Assembly (NCBI RefSeq): GCF_011839805.1
Contig: NZ_VWPY01000004.1
Coordinates: 62,001-126,000, forward strand
Direction of reading: 5' to 3'
DNA: 64,000 nucleotides
Source of the DNA: Kineococcus rubinsiae
GTDB taxonomy: Bacteria; Actinomycetota; Actinomycetes; Actinomycetales; Kineococcaceae
Numbering within the stretch: position 1 is the first letter of the stretch; each line of letters opens with the position of its first letter. Below the pieces are notes generated by a model. The model saw only the letters and a list, made by a program, of their open reading frames with translations, had not been told where the DNA came from and ran no database searches. Shown here piece by piece: positions 52,027-59,160 of the stretch. The position numbers and the translations under genes are program-made.

Positions 52027-53550
52027 ATGACACGAGAGCACGTGGACGTGCTGGTCGTCGGGGCGGGCCTGTCGGGCATCGGCGCCGCGTGCCGGCTCCG
52101 CCGGGAGTCCCCGCAGCGCAGCCTCGCCGTCCTGGAGTCGCGCGCGGCGATCGGCGGGACGTGGGACCTGTTCCGCTACCCCGGGGTCCGCTCGGACTCC
52201 GACATGTACACGCTGGGCTACAGCTTCCGGCCGTGGACGTCGCCGCAGGCCATCGCCGACGGCCCCTCGATCCGCCGCTACGTCGAGGACACCGCGCGGG
52301 AGTTCGGCGTCGACCGCCTCGTCCGCTACGGCCACCGCGTGGTCCGCGCCGAGTTCTCCACGGCCGAGGGCCGCTGGAGCGTCGAGGTCGAGCGCACCAC
52401 CGAGGACGGCACCGAGACGGTCGAGCTCACGTGCGGGTTCCTGTTCTCCTGCACCGGGTACTACCGCTACGACCACGGCTACGAACCGGAGCTGCCCGGG
52501 CGCGACCGGTTCACCGGGACCGTCGTGCACCCCCAGCACTGGCCCGCGGACCTGGTCACGGCCGGGCGGCGCGTCGTCGTCGTCGGCAGCGGCGCGACGG
52601 CCGTCACGATCGTGCCCGCGGTCGCGGGCGAGGCGGAGCACGTGACGATGCTGCAGCGCTCTCCCAGCTGGATGCTGTCGCTCTCGCGCCGCGACGCCCT
52701 GGCCGACCGGCTGCGCGGGCGGCTGCCCGAGAAGGTGGTCTACCCCCTGGTGCGGTGGAAGAACATCGCCGCGGCCACGGCGACGTTCCAGCTCAGCCGC
52801 CGCGCCCCGGGTTTCGTGCGGCGCCTGCTGCGCGAGCGCGTCGCGGCCCAGCTGCCCACCGGCTACGACGTCGACCGCGACTTCGTGCCGTCCTACGACC
52901 CGTGGGACCAGCGGCTGTGCTTCGTCCCGGGCGGGGAGCTGTTCAAGGCCGTGCGCGCCGGGAAGGCCTCCGTGGTCACCGGGGCCATCGACACCTTCAC
53001 CGAGACCGGGATCCGCCTCGCCTCGGGCGAGGAGCTGCCGGCCGACGTCGTCGTCACGGCCACGGGCCTGGACCTGCTGTTCCTCGGCGGCATCCGGCTG
53101 GCCGTCGACGGCCGCGACGTCGACCCCGCGGCGTGCGTGGTCTACAAGGGGATGATGCTCTCGGGCGTGCCGAACCTCGCGTTCGCGCTCGGGTACACCA
53201 ACGCCTCGTGGACGCTGAAGGTCGACCTCGTCAGCGAGCACGTCGTGCGGCTGCTGAAGCTCATGCAGCGCCGCGGGCACGACGTCGTCACGGCCGCCGA
53301 GCCGCCGACGCCCGAGCGCAGCCCGCTCATCGACCTGGCCGCCGGCTACGTGCGGCGCAGCCAGGACCAGCTGCCGAAGCAGGGTTCCACCACGCCGTGG
53401 CTGCTGCACCAGAACTACCCGCGCGACGTGCTCCTGCTGCGCCACCGCTCCCCCGCCGACGTCGGGCTCACGTTCTCCCGGGCCGCGGCCGCTGCGCCTG
53501 CGGGCGACCGCGAACCCGCGACCACCGGGGCGGGCGGGGCCCGTGGCTGA
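52027..53550 (+). CDS. ethA: EthA-like FAD monooxygenase (Baeyer-Villiger type)
   Basis: This 507-residue flavin monooxygenase resembles mycobacterial EthA. FAD motif LVVGAGLSGIGAACRL is at the N-terminus, and GGTWDLFRYPGVRSDSDMYT and FLFSCTGYYRYDHGYEPELP follow. The NADPH motif VVVVGSGATAVTIVPAVAGE is near residue 190, and late segments YKGMMLSGVPNLAFALGYTN and ELPKQGSTTPW-like LPKQGSTTPWLLHQNYPRD match. EthA converts ketones to esters and S-oxygenates thioamides. TTG 52012 is rejected in favour of ATG 52027, which has a matching promoter. A hydrolase and an alcohol dehydrogenase follow in the same operon, giving a ketone-degradation route. Confidence 0.9.
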   Translation: MTREHVDVLVVGAGLSGIGAACRLRRESPQRSLAVLESRAAIGGTWDLFRYPGVRSDSDMYTLGYSFRPWTSPQAIADGPSIRRYVEDTAREFGVDRLVRYGHRVVRAEFSTAEGRWSVEVERTTEDGTETVELTCGFLFSCTGYYRYDHGYEPELPGRDRFTGTVVHPQHWPADLVTAGRRVVVVGSGATAVTIVPAVAGEAEHVTMLQRSPSWMLSLSRRDALADRLRGRLPEKVVYPLVRWKNIAAATATFQLSRRAPGFVRRLLRERVAAQLPTGYDVDRDFVPSYDPWDQRLCFVPGGELFKAVRAGKASVVTGAIDTFTETGIRLASGEELPADVVVTATGLDLLFLGGIRLAVDGRDVDPAACVVYKGMMLSGVPNLAFALGYTNASWTLKVDLVSEHVVRLLKLMQRRGHDVVTAAEPPTPERSPLIDLAAGYVRRSQDQLPKQGSTTPWLLHQNYPRDVLLLRHRSPADVGLTFSRAAAAAPAGDREPATTGAGGARG

Positions 53551-54472
53551 CGTGCCGGCGGACGGCGGCCCCCTCGCCCCGGCCGCGTTCCTGACGCTGC
53601 CGACGGGGCTGCGGGTCCGCTACCGCCTCGAGGGTTCCGGGCCGACGGTGCTGATGCTGCACGGGATCGGCTGCAGCCTCGAGGACTTCGACGAGCAGCA
53701 CCGCCTGCTGCGCGGGCGCTACCGCTGCCTCAGCGTCGACCTGGCGGGGTTCGGGGAGTCCGACCCGCTGCCCGTGCCGAACACGCTGGACCGCCTCGCC
53801 GACACCGTCGTCGCGTTCCTCGACGCGCTGGCGGCGACGGGCCTCGCCGTCGAGGAACCCCTGCACGTCGTCGGGAACTCCCTCGGCGGGGCCGTGGCCC
53901 AGGCCGTGGCCGTGCGGATCCCCTCCCGGGTCCGCAGCCTCCTGCTGGCCGACCCCGCGGGCTTCGGCCGCACGGTGACGTGGGCGCTGCGGATCGTCGC
54001 GGTCCGGCCGCTGGCGAAGCGGCTGCTCACCCCGAGCCTGCAGGCCGCCCGCCGCAACCAGCGCGGCATCTTCCACGACCGCGCGATGGTCACCCCCGAG
54101 CGCGTCGAGCGCGCGTTCCGGCTCGCCTCGCGCCCGCACGGACCGCAGGTCATGGCCGAGACCGCGCACGACCTCGGCACCGTCCTCGGCGTCCGTCCCG
54201 GCTGGCGGCGGCGGCTCGTCCCGGCCGTCGCGGCGCTGCACCTGCCCACCCTCGTCGTGTGGGGCGCGGAGGACCTGGTCCTGCCCGCCGACCACCTCGA
54301 CGCCGTCCGCCGGCTCCTGCCGCACGCGGAGACCCACGTGTTCCCCGGCACCGGCCACATGCCGCAGATCGAGCGGGCCGCCGAGTTCGCCGCCCTCGCC
54401 GAGGAGTTCTGGTCCCGCCTCCCGGCGCCCGACCCCCACCCCCAGCGCACCCACCCCGGAGGACGAGCATGA
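53543..54472 (+). CDS. alpha/beta hydrolase (likely esterase)
   Basis: This 309-residue alpha/beta-hydrolase has the oxyanion motif LMLHGIGCSLEDFD near residue 35, nucleophile elbow VVGNSLGGAVAQAVA (serine near 113), the acidic residue in VVWGAEDLVLPADH and histidine in GTGHMPQIERAAEF. Next to a Baeyer-Villiger-type monooxygenase it would hydrolyse the ester product. GTG 53543 lies inside the end of the ethA gene (8-base overlap), so the two are translationally coupled. Its stop overlaps the dehydrogenase start. Confidence 0.92.
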   Translation: MADVPADGGPLAPAAFLTLPTGLRVRYRLEGSGPTVLMLHGIGCSLEDFDEQHRLLRGRYRCLSVDLAGFGESDPLPVPNTLDRLADTVVAFLDALAATGLAVEEPLHVVGNSLGGAVAQAVAVRIPSRVRSLLLADPAGFGRTVTWALRIVAVRPLAKRLLTPSLQAARRNQRGIFHDRAMVTPERVERAFRLASRPHGPQVMAETAHDLGTVLGVRPGWRRRLVPAVAALHLPTLVVWGAEDLVLPADHLDAVRRLLPHAETHVFPGTGHMPQIERAAEFAALAEEFWSRLPAPDPHPQRTHPGGRA

Positions 54473-55542
54473 CCACCACCCCCGAGAACGACGTCCCCGC
54501 GACGATGCGCGCGCAGCGCTTCCACCGCGACAGCCGCACGTTCGCCGTCGAGGACGTCCCCGTCCCGACGCCGGGCCCCGGGCAGGTCCTGGTCCGCGTC
54601 GCGTTCTGCGGGATCTGCCACTCCGACCTCAGCCTGATCGACGGCACGTTCCCCAGCGCCTCGGTCCCCGAGGTCGTCACCCAGGGGCACGAGGCCTCGG
54701 GCACGATCGCGGCCCTCGGGCCCGGGGTCGGCGGCTGGGCGGTGGGCGACCGCGTCGTCCCCGCCGCGGGCCGGCCCTGCGGCCGCTGCGAGCACTGCCG
54801 CCGCGGCGACCTGCCGCACTGCAACGACCTGCAGCTCATGGCCTTCGCCTACGACGGCGGGTGGGCGCAGTTCACCGTCGCCCAGGCCGGCGGCCTCACC
54901 CGCGTCCCCGACGACGTCCCGCTGGAGCAGGCGGCGCTGCTCGCCGACGCGGTCGCGACCCCGTTCGGCGCCGTCGTGCACACCGCCCGCGTCCGCGTCG
55001 GCGAGGCCGTCGGTATCTGGGGCGTCGGCGGCGTCGGGACCCACGTCGTGCAGCTCGCCCGCCTCGTCGGTGCCGTGCCGGTCATCGCCGTCGACCTCGA
55101 CGAGGAGGTCCGCACGCGGGCCCTCGCCGTCGGCGCCGACTTCGCGTTCGACTCCCGCGACCCGCAGCTGCGGGAGAAGATCGCCGCCGCCACCGGCGGG
55201 CACCTGCTGGACGTCGCGTTCGACGCGGTCGGCATCAAGGCGACGTTCGAGCAGAGCCTGGCGATGCTCACCCCGGGCGGCCGCGTCATCGGCGTCGGGC
55301 TCAGCGGGCAGGAGGTCTCCCTCGGCAGCACGCTGGCGTTCAACCTGTCCCGCAAGCAGGTCCTCGGCCACCTCGGCTACCGCAACGAGGACATCGGGGT
55401 CCTGGTGAAGATGCTCGCCACGGGCCGGCTCGACCTCTCCCGCTCGGTGAGCCGGATCGTGTCGCTGGAGGACGTCGGCGAGGGGATCCGCCAGCTGCAG
55501 GAGCACGAGGGCAACCCGGTGCGGATCCTCGTGCAGCCTTGA
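54469..55542 (+). CDS. zinc-dependent alcohol dehydrogenase
   Basis: This 357-residue medium-chain dehydrogenase has catalytic zinc residues in FCGICHSDLSLIDGTF and TQGHEASGTIAALG. The structural zinc loop is CGRCEHCRRGDLPHC and the NAD motif is WGVGGVGTHVVQLARLVG near residue 182. The third gene of the ethA operon, it would oxidise a secondary alcohol to the ketone used by the monooxygenase, or handle the alcohol released by the hydrolase. GGAGGACGAGC precedes ATG 54469. A 15-bp tandem repeat follows its stop. Confidence 0.93.
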   Translation: MTTTPENDVPATMRAQRFHRDSRTFAVEDVPVPTPGPGQVLVRVAFCGICHSDLSLIDGTFPSASVPEVVTQGHEASGTIAALGPGVGGWAVGDRVVPAAGRPCGRCEHCRRGDLPHCNDLQLMAFAYDGGWAQFTVAQAGGLTRVPDDVPLEQAALLADAVATPFGAVVHTARVRVGEAVGIWGVGGVGTHVVQLARLVGAVPVIAVDLDEEVRTRALAVGADFAFDSRDPQLREKIAAATGGHLLDVAFDAVGIKATFEQSLAMLTPGGRVIGVGLSGQEVSLGSTLAFNLSRKQVLGHLGYRNEDIGVLVKMLATGRLDLSRSVSRIVSLEDVGEGIRQLQEHEGNPVRILVQP

Positions 55543-55550
55543 GGGACCGC

Positions 55551-55610
55551 GTCACACCCGGGGCCGTCACACCCGGGGCGGTCACACCCGGGGCGGTCAC
55601 ACCCGGGGCG
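55551..55610. repeat. four tandem 15-bp repeats
   Basis: GTCACACCCGGGGCG is repeated four times (units at 55551, 55566, 55581 and 55596; the first ends CC). It lies between the convergent dehydrogenase and FRG genes, and its last unit contains the FRG stop codon. Because the period is 15 it could also code in one frame, but no gene uses it. Confidence 0.9.
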
Positions 55611-56442
55611 GGGACGAGTAGTAGCGGGTCAGCCACCGGCTCAGCCCGTCCAGCCCCGGGAACAGCACGCGCTCGGTGATGTTCGCCTGGTCGAGGCGCT
55701 CGCGCACCAGGGGCTTCAGCGCCGCCGGGACCACGACGCGGCGCAGCAGCGGCGGCCGGACGCGGGCCAGCCACGCGTCGGGGCGCACGTCGGGTGAGGA
55801 CACGACCGAGAAGCTCGCGTACTGGTTGACGATCCGCTCGTCCAGCGACGGCGGTTCGAAGAAGGCCATGAACGGCTCGGTGCCCAGCGCGTCGAAGGCG
55901 CCGAGGCCCTGCGCGACCTCGTGCAGCAGGTCCACCGTGAACGCCGTCCCCCCGGAACCCGCGAGCGCCGAGCGCACCTCCTCCGGCAGCCGCTCGTGGA
56001 CCTGCACGAAGTCGACGGACCACACCGCCCCGTCGCGCTCGGCGAACGCCGGGTCCGCCGTCGCGAAGTGCAGGGCCACCAGCGGCGAGTACGTCCAGTC
56101 GAGCACGCGGGTCGGCAGGCCGTGGTGCTGGGCGAGGGTCAGCCACTCCCAGTCGCTGTCCTGGCGGTGGAACGGCATCCGGGAGTACTTGCGGAAGTTG
56201 CGCAGGAAGTCGCCTTCGCGCTGCGTGCGGCCGAGGCGCTGGATCGACGTGACCAGCCCGAAGCAGGCGTCCGGCAGCCCGCGGTGGACGAGGTTCGCGT
56301 GGTAGCGGCCGGCGGCCTCGGGCCACGGGTCGGAGAACAGCAGGTCCTGCAGCTCCGCCCACGAACCGGGCGTCGTCGTGGGGACGTCGAGGTCGTCGGA
56401 CAGCGCGAAGGTCTCGGGCGGCAGGCGGTTCGCGGGGGGCAC
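55597..56442 (-). CDS. FRG-domain protein
   Basis: This 281-residue protein has an FRG domain, named for a Phe/Arg/Gly motif that here reads HRGLPDACFGLVTSIQRLG near residue 55. LAQHHGLPTRVLDWTYSPLV follows at about 105 and the late strand EPFMAFFEPPSLDERIVNQY. The domain is found in phage-related, toxin-like and other poorly known proteins, and its activity is not established. GTG 56442 has GGAAGGA 6-8 nt upstream. It stands alone, downstream of a CGNR regulator on the same strand, with no obvious partner antitoxin. Confidence 0.85.
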   Translation of the reverse strand: MPPANRLPPETFALSDDLDVPTTTPGSWAELQDLLFSDPWPEAAGRYHANLVHRGLPDACFGLVTSIQRLGRTQREGDFLRNFRKYSRMPFHRQDSDWEWLTLAQHHGLPTRVLDWTYSPLVALHFATADPAFAERDGAVWSVDFVQVHERLPEEVRSALAGSGGTAFTVDLLHEVAQGLGAFDALGTEPFMAFFEPPSLDERIVNQYASFSVVSSPDVRPDAWLARVRPPLLRRVVVPAALKPLVRERLDQANITERVLFPGLDGLSRWLTRYYSSPPRV

Positions 56443-56493
56443 GGTCGTCCTTCCGGGGCGGTGCTGCGCGGCCCCGGCTCGACCCCCTCCAGC

Positions 56494-57033
56494 CTAGGAG
56501 GGAGCCGCCCGGCGCGCGCGGTACGCCGCGACGGCGTTGCGGTTGCCGCAGGCGGTGCTGCAGTAGCGCCGGGACCGGTTGCGGGACAGGTCGAGCACCA
56601 CGCCGGAGCACCCGTCGTCGGCGCAGACCGACAGGCGCGAGCCCTCGTCAGCGCGCACGACGTCGATCATGGCCATGGCCGTCTCGACGAGGATCCGCGT
56701 CGCGAGCCCGGTCTCGGGGGCGACGGCGTGCACGTGCCAGTCGAGGGCGTCGTGACGCACGAGCTGCGGCACGGCCGCCGCCTGCGCGAGGACCCGGTTC
56801 AGCAGCGCGACGCCGTGGTCGCGCTCGCTCGTGAGCAGCTCGCGCACCTGCGGCCGGACGTCGCGGACCGCGGCGAGCTCGGCCGCGGACCCCTCGTGGC
56901 GGCCCGTGTAGCCGAACCCGGCGTACCAGGCGTCGAGCTGCTCGGCGGTGGTGAGGGTGTCGGGCGGCTCCGCGGTGTTCACCAGGTCGACGGCGGCCTG
57001 CAGGGCCGTCGTCGTGTCATGGGTGAAGAGCAT
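56494..57033 (-). CDS. CGNR zinc-finger transcriptional regulator
   Basis: This 179-residue protein has the ABATE-type N-terminal domain (ALQAAVDLVNTAEPPDTLTT, VRPQVRELLTSERDHGVALL) and a C-terminal CGNR zinc finger with CADDGC and YCSTACGNRNAV. These proteins are stress-related or ligand-binding regulators. The start ATG 57033 is 6 nt after TAAGCT on the minus strand, again a leaderless layout, and is only 38 nt from the divergent EamA start. It may control that transporter. Confidence 0.92.
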   Translation of the reverse strand: MLFTHDTTTALQAAVDLVNTAEPPDTLTTAEQLDAWYAGFGYTGRHEGSAAELAAVRDVRPQVRELLTSERDHGVALLNRVLAQAAAVPQLVRHDALDWHVHAVAPETGLATRILVETAMAMIDVVRADEGSRLSVCADDGCSGVVLDLSRNRSRRYCSTACGNRNAVAAYRARRAAPS

Positions 57034-57034
57034 G

Positions 57035-57063
57035 TTGACAGCTTACGGCAGCGTCCCTAGCGT
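57035..57063. promoter_or_regulatory. overlapping divergent leaderless promoters
   Basis: For the plus strand TTGACA (57035-57040), 17 bases and TAGCGT (57058-57063) end 8 nt before ATG 57072. For the minus strand TAAGCT (57045 to 57040) ends 6 nt before ATG 57033. The two share the same short DNA, so the polymerases should compete. Confidence 0.6.
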
Positions 57064-57071
57064 CATCACTC

Positions 57072-58052
57072 ATGGGCGACTTCGGTCATGACGCGGTGCG
57101 GACGAGCGTCGACGGCGGTGTCGTCGCCGGCGGGACGCGCGGCCGCTCGCGGACCGGCAGCGGCCTCGTGCTCGCGGTCCTGTCCGCGGCCTCGTTCGGC
57201 AGCGCCGGACCGCTGGCCGGAGGGCTGCTCGCGACCGGCTGGAGCCCCGGCGCCGTGGTGCTCGTGCGCGTCACGATCGCCGCCCTCGTCGTCGCTCCGT
57301 TCGCCGCCGTCAGCCTGCGCGGGCACTGGCCCGCGCTGCGCCGCAACGCCCTGACCGTCCTCGCCTACGGCGCGCTGGCCGTCGCGGGCGCGCAGTTCTG
57401 CTACTTCTCGGCCGTCGCGCGGATGGACGTCGGCCCGGCGCTGCTCATCGAGTACACGGCGCCGGCCGCGGTCGTCGTCTGGCTCTGGCTGCGCCACGCC
57501 CAGCGACCCGGCGCCGTGACGCTGGCCGGGGCGGCCCTGGCCGCCGTGGGGCTCCTGCTGGTGCTCGACCTGTTCTCGGGCGCCGACCTCGACCCCGTCG
57601 GGGTGCTGTGGGCCCTGGGCGCCATGGTCGGCGCGACGACCTACTTCGTCCTGTCCGCCGACGACACGACAGGCCTGCCACCGCTGGCCCTCGCCGGCGG
57701 CGGGCTGCTGACGGGCGCGGTCGCCCTGGGGCTGCTGGGTGCCGTCGGGGTGCTGCCCCTGCGGGCCACGACCGCGGCGGTGACCTACGCGGACCGCACC
57801 GTCACCTGGTGGGTGCCGCTGCTCGTCCTGGGCGTCGTCACGGCCGGGCTCGCCTACACGACCGGGGTGCTGGCCAGCCGCCGCCTCGGCTCCCGGCTCG
57901 CCTCGTTCGTCGCGCTGCTCGAGGTCGTCGCGGGGGTCGTGGCCGCGTGGCTGCTGCTCGGCCAGCTGCCCGCGGCCGTGCAGCTGCTCGGCGGCGTGCT
58001 CGTGCTCGCGGGCGTCGTGACCGTCAAGCTCGGCGAGCCCCGCGCCGCCTGA
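57072..58052 (+). CDS. EamA/DMT-family transporter
   Basis: This 326-residue drug/metabolite transporter has ten predicted helices in two EamA repeats. The first is LVLAVLSAASFGSAGPLAGG, the half boundary is near GVLWALGAMVGATTYFVLSA, and the last helix is VQLLGGVLVLAGVVTVKLGE. The motif ALLIEYTAPAAVVVWLWLRH is typical of RhtA/amino-acid or purine exporters. It has a near-consensus promoter and begins at ATG 57072. The divergent CGNR regulator is its probable controller. A perfect stem-loop overlaps its stop. The substrate is unknown. Confidence 0.92.
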   Translation: MGDFGHDAVRTSVDGGVVAGGTRGRSRTGSGLVLAVLSAASFGSAGPLAGGLLATGWSPGAVVLVRVTIAALVVAPFAAVSLRGHWPALRRNALTVLAYGALAVAGAQFCYFSAVARMDVGPALLIEYTAPAAVVVWLWLRHAQRPGAVTLAGAALAAVGLLLVLDLFSGADLDPVGVLWALGAMVGATTYFVLSADDTTGLPPLALAGGGLLTGAVALGLLGAVGVLPLRATTAAVTYADRTVTWWVPLLVLGVVTAGLAYTTGVLASRRLGSRLASFVALLEVVAGVVAAWLLLGQLPAAVQLLGGVLVLAGVVTVKLGEPRAA

Positions 58053-58068
58053 GGCGACGGCGCGGGGC
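58037..58068. terminator. 11-bp perfect hairpin after EamA gene
   Basis: GCCCCGCGCCG (58037-58047) pairs with CGGCGCGGGGC (58058-58068) around 10 nt. The first arm lies in the last codons of the transporter. It is positioned to end both converging transcripts. Confidence 0.5.
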
Positions 58069-58096
58069 CCTCGGGGTTCCTCAGAGGGTTCTGGGC

Positions 58097-59110
58097 TCAG
58101 ACGGTGGCGGGCACCGTGGCCGGGTCCCCGTCGGCCGCCGCGGCGAGCGCCGGGACGAACTGCTCCACCGCGTAGGGCAGCGACAGCGGGCTGGAGTAGC
58201 CGAGCGCCCCGGCGGCGTCGCTGTCGAACGTCGGCACGAAGACGGTCCGGCCCTCCGTGACGACCGCCAGCTGCGCGGCGACCGCGCTGGCCGTGAACTC
58301 CGCCGCGCTGCGCCCGAGCACCACGAGGACGTCGGTGTCGAGCTCGGCGACCCGCTCCTCGCTCAGCTCCCCCGAGACCGGGTTCTCGTCGAAGCCCAGC
58401 TGCAGGAAGAACTCCCCGCGCGGGTCGGTCGAGTCGAGCAGGTAGTAGCCCTGGTTGAAGAGCACGACGCTGACGGTCTTGCCCGCGAACTCGGGGTGCT
58501 CGTCCTCGGCGGCCCGGAAGCCGGCCTCGACCTCGTCGGTGAGCGCGTCCGCCGCGTCCGCCCGCCCGAGCGCGCGCCCGATGACGGCCAGCTCCTCCTG
58601 CCACGTCGCGGCCGCGGCGGCGTCGGCGCCCGCGCCGGGGATCACGTCACCGATGGTGGGCGCGATCGCGGAGAGCTTGTCGTAGTCGGCCTGCTGCAGG
58701 TACGCGTAGGCCCCGATGATGAGGTCGGGCTGCAGCGCGGCGATGGCCTCGAAGTTCAGCTCGGCCTGGCCGACGGAGGCGATGCCGTCCGCCGGGAGCC
58801 GGTCCACGGCCCACGGGCGGCGCGTCGCGTCGTAGGTGCCGAGCGGGGTGCGGCTGCCGACCGGGGTCACGCCGAGCGCGAGGACGAAGTCCTCCTCGTT
58901 GTAGCCGACGGTCACGACGCGGGTGGGCGCGGCCGGGACCGTGGTGGACCCCAGCTGGTGCTCGATGGTCACCGGGAACGAGCCGGCGGCGCCCGCGGAG
59001 GGGGTCGAGGCCGGGGACTCCGCCACGGCGGGGTCGTCGCTCCCGCAGGCGGAGAGGGTGGCCAGCACGCCGGAGGCGGCCAGGGCGGCGAGGACGGATC
59101 GACGATGCAT
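58097..59110 (-). CDS. iron-siderophore ABC transporter substrate-binding lipoprotein
   Basis: This 337-residue lipoprotein has a signal peptide and lipobox TLSAC (cysteine near residue 22), a Ser/Ala/Pro linker, and the class III periplasmic-binding fold of FepB/FhuD proteins. Segments are RVVTVGYNEEDFVLALGVTP, LNFEAIAALQPDLIIGAYAY and LDTDVLVVLGRSAAEFTASA. It captures ferric siderophores outside the membrane. ATG 59110 is directly preceded by an iron box overlapping a leaderless promoter. No FepD/FepC import genes follow within the window; an exporter-fold ABC protein lies just upstream on the same strand. Confidence 0.92.
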   Translation of the reverse strand: MHRRSVLAALAASGVLATLSACGSDDPAVAESPASTPSAGAAGSFPVTIEHQLGSTTVPAAPTRVVTVGYNEEDFVLALGVTPVGSRTPLGTYDATRRPWAVDRLPADGIASVGQAELNFEAIAALQPDLIIGAYAYLQQADYDKLSAIAPTIGDVIPGAGADAAAAATWQEELAVIGRALGRADAADALTDEVEAGFRAAEDEHPEFAGKTVSVVLFNQGYYLLDSTDPRGEFFLQLGFDENPVSGELSEERVAELDTDVLVVLGRSAAEFTASAVAAQLAVVTEGRTVFVPTFDSDAAGALGYSSPLSLPYAVEQFVPALAAAADGDPATVPATV

Positions 59111-59146
59111 GAGGTGAGGCTATCCTCACCCTGACCAGGGACTCAA
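59110..59146 (-). promoter_or_regulatory. DtxR/IdeR-like iron box over a leaderless promoter
   Basis: TGAGGTGAGGCTATCCTCA (59110-59128) matches the iron-box consensus TTAGGTTAGGCTAACCTAA at 15 of 19 positions by eye. It holds the inverted repeat GTGAGG/CCTCAC. On the minus strand TTGAGT (59146 to 59141), 18 bases, TAGCCT (59122 to 59117) and 6 nt lead to ATG 59110, so a bound Fe-repressor would cover the -10. Confidence 0.65.
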
Positions 59147-59160
59147 AACCGCCCCGAGCC

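Noticed and set aside
55551-55610. CRISPR-like array
   Set aside because: The units are contiguous 15-bp repeats without unique spacers and no cas genes are in the window.
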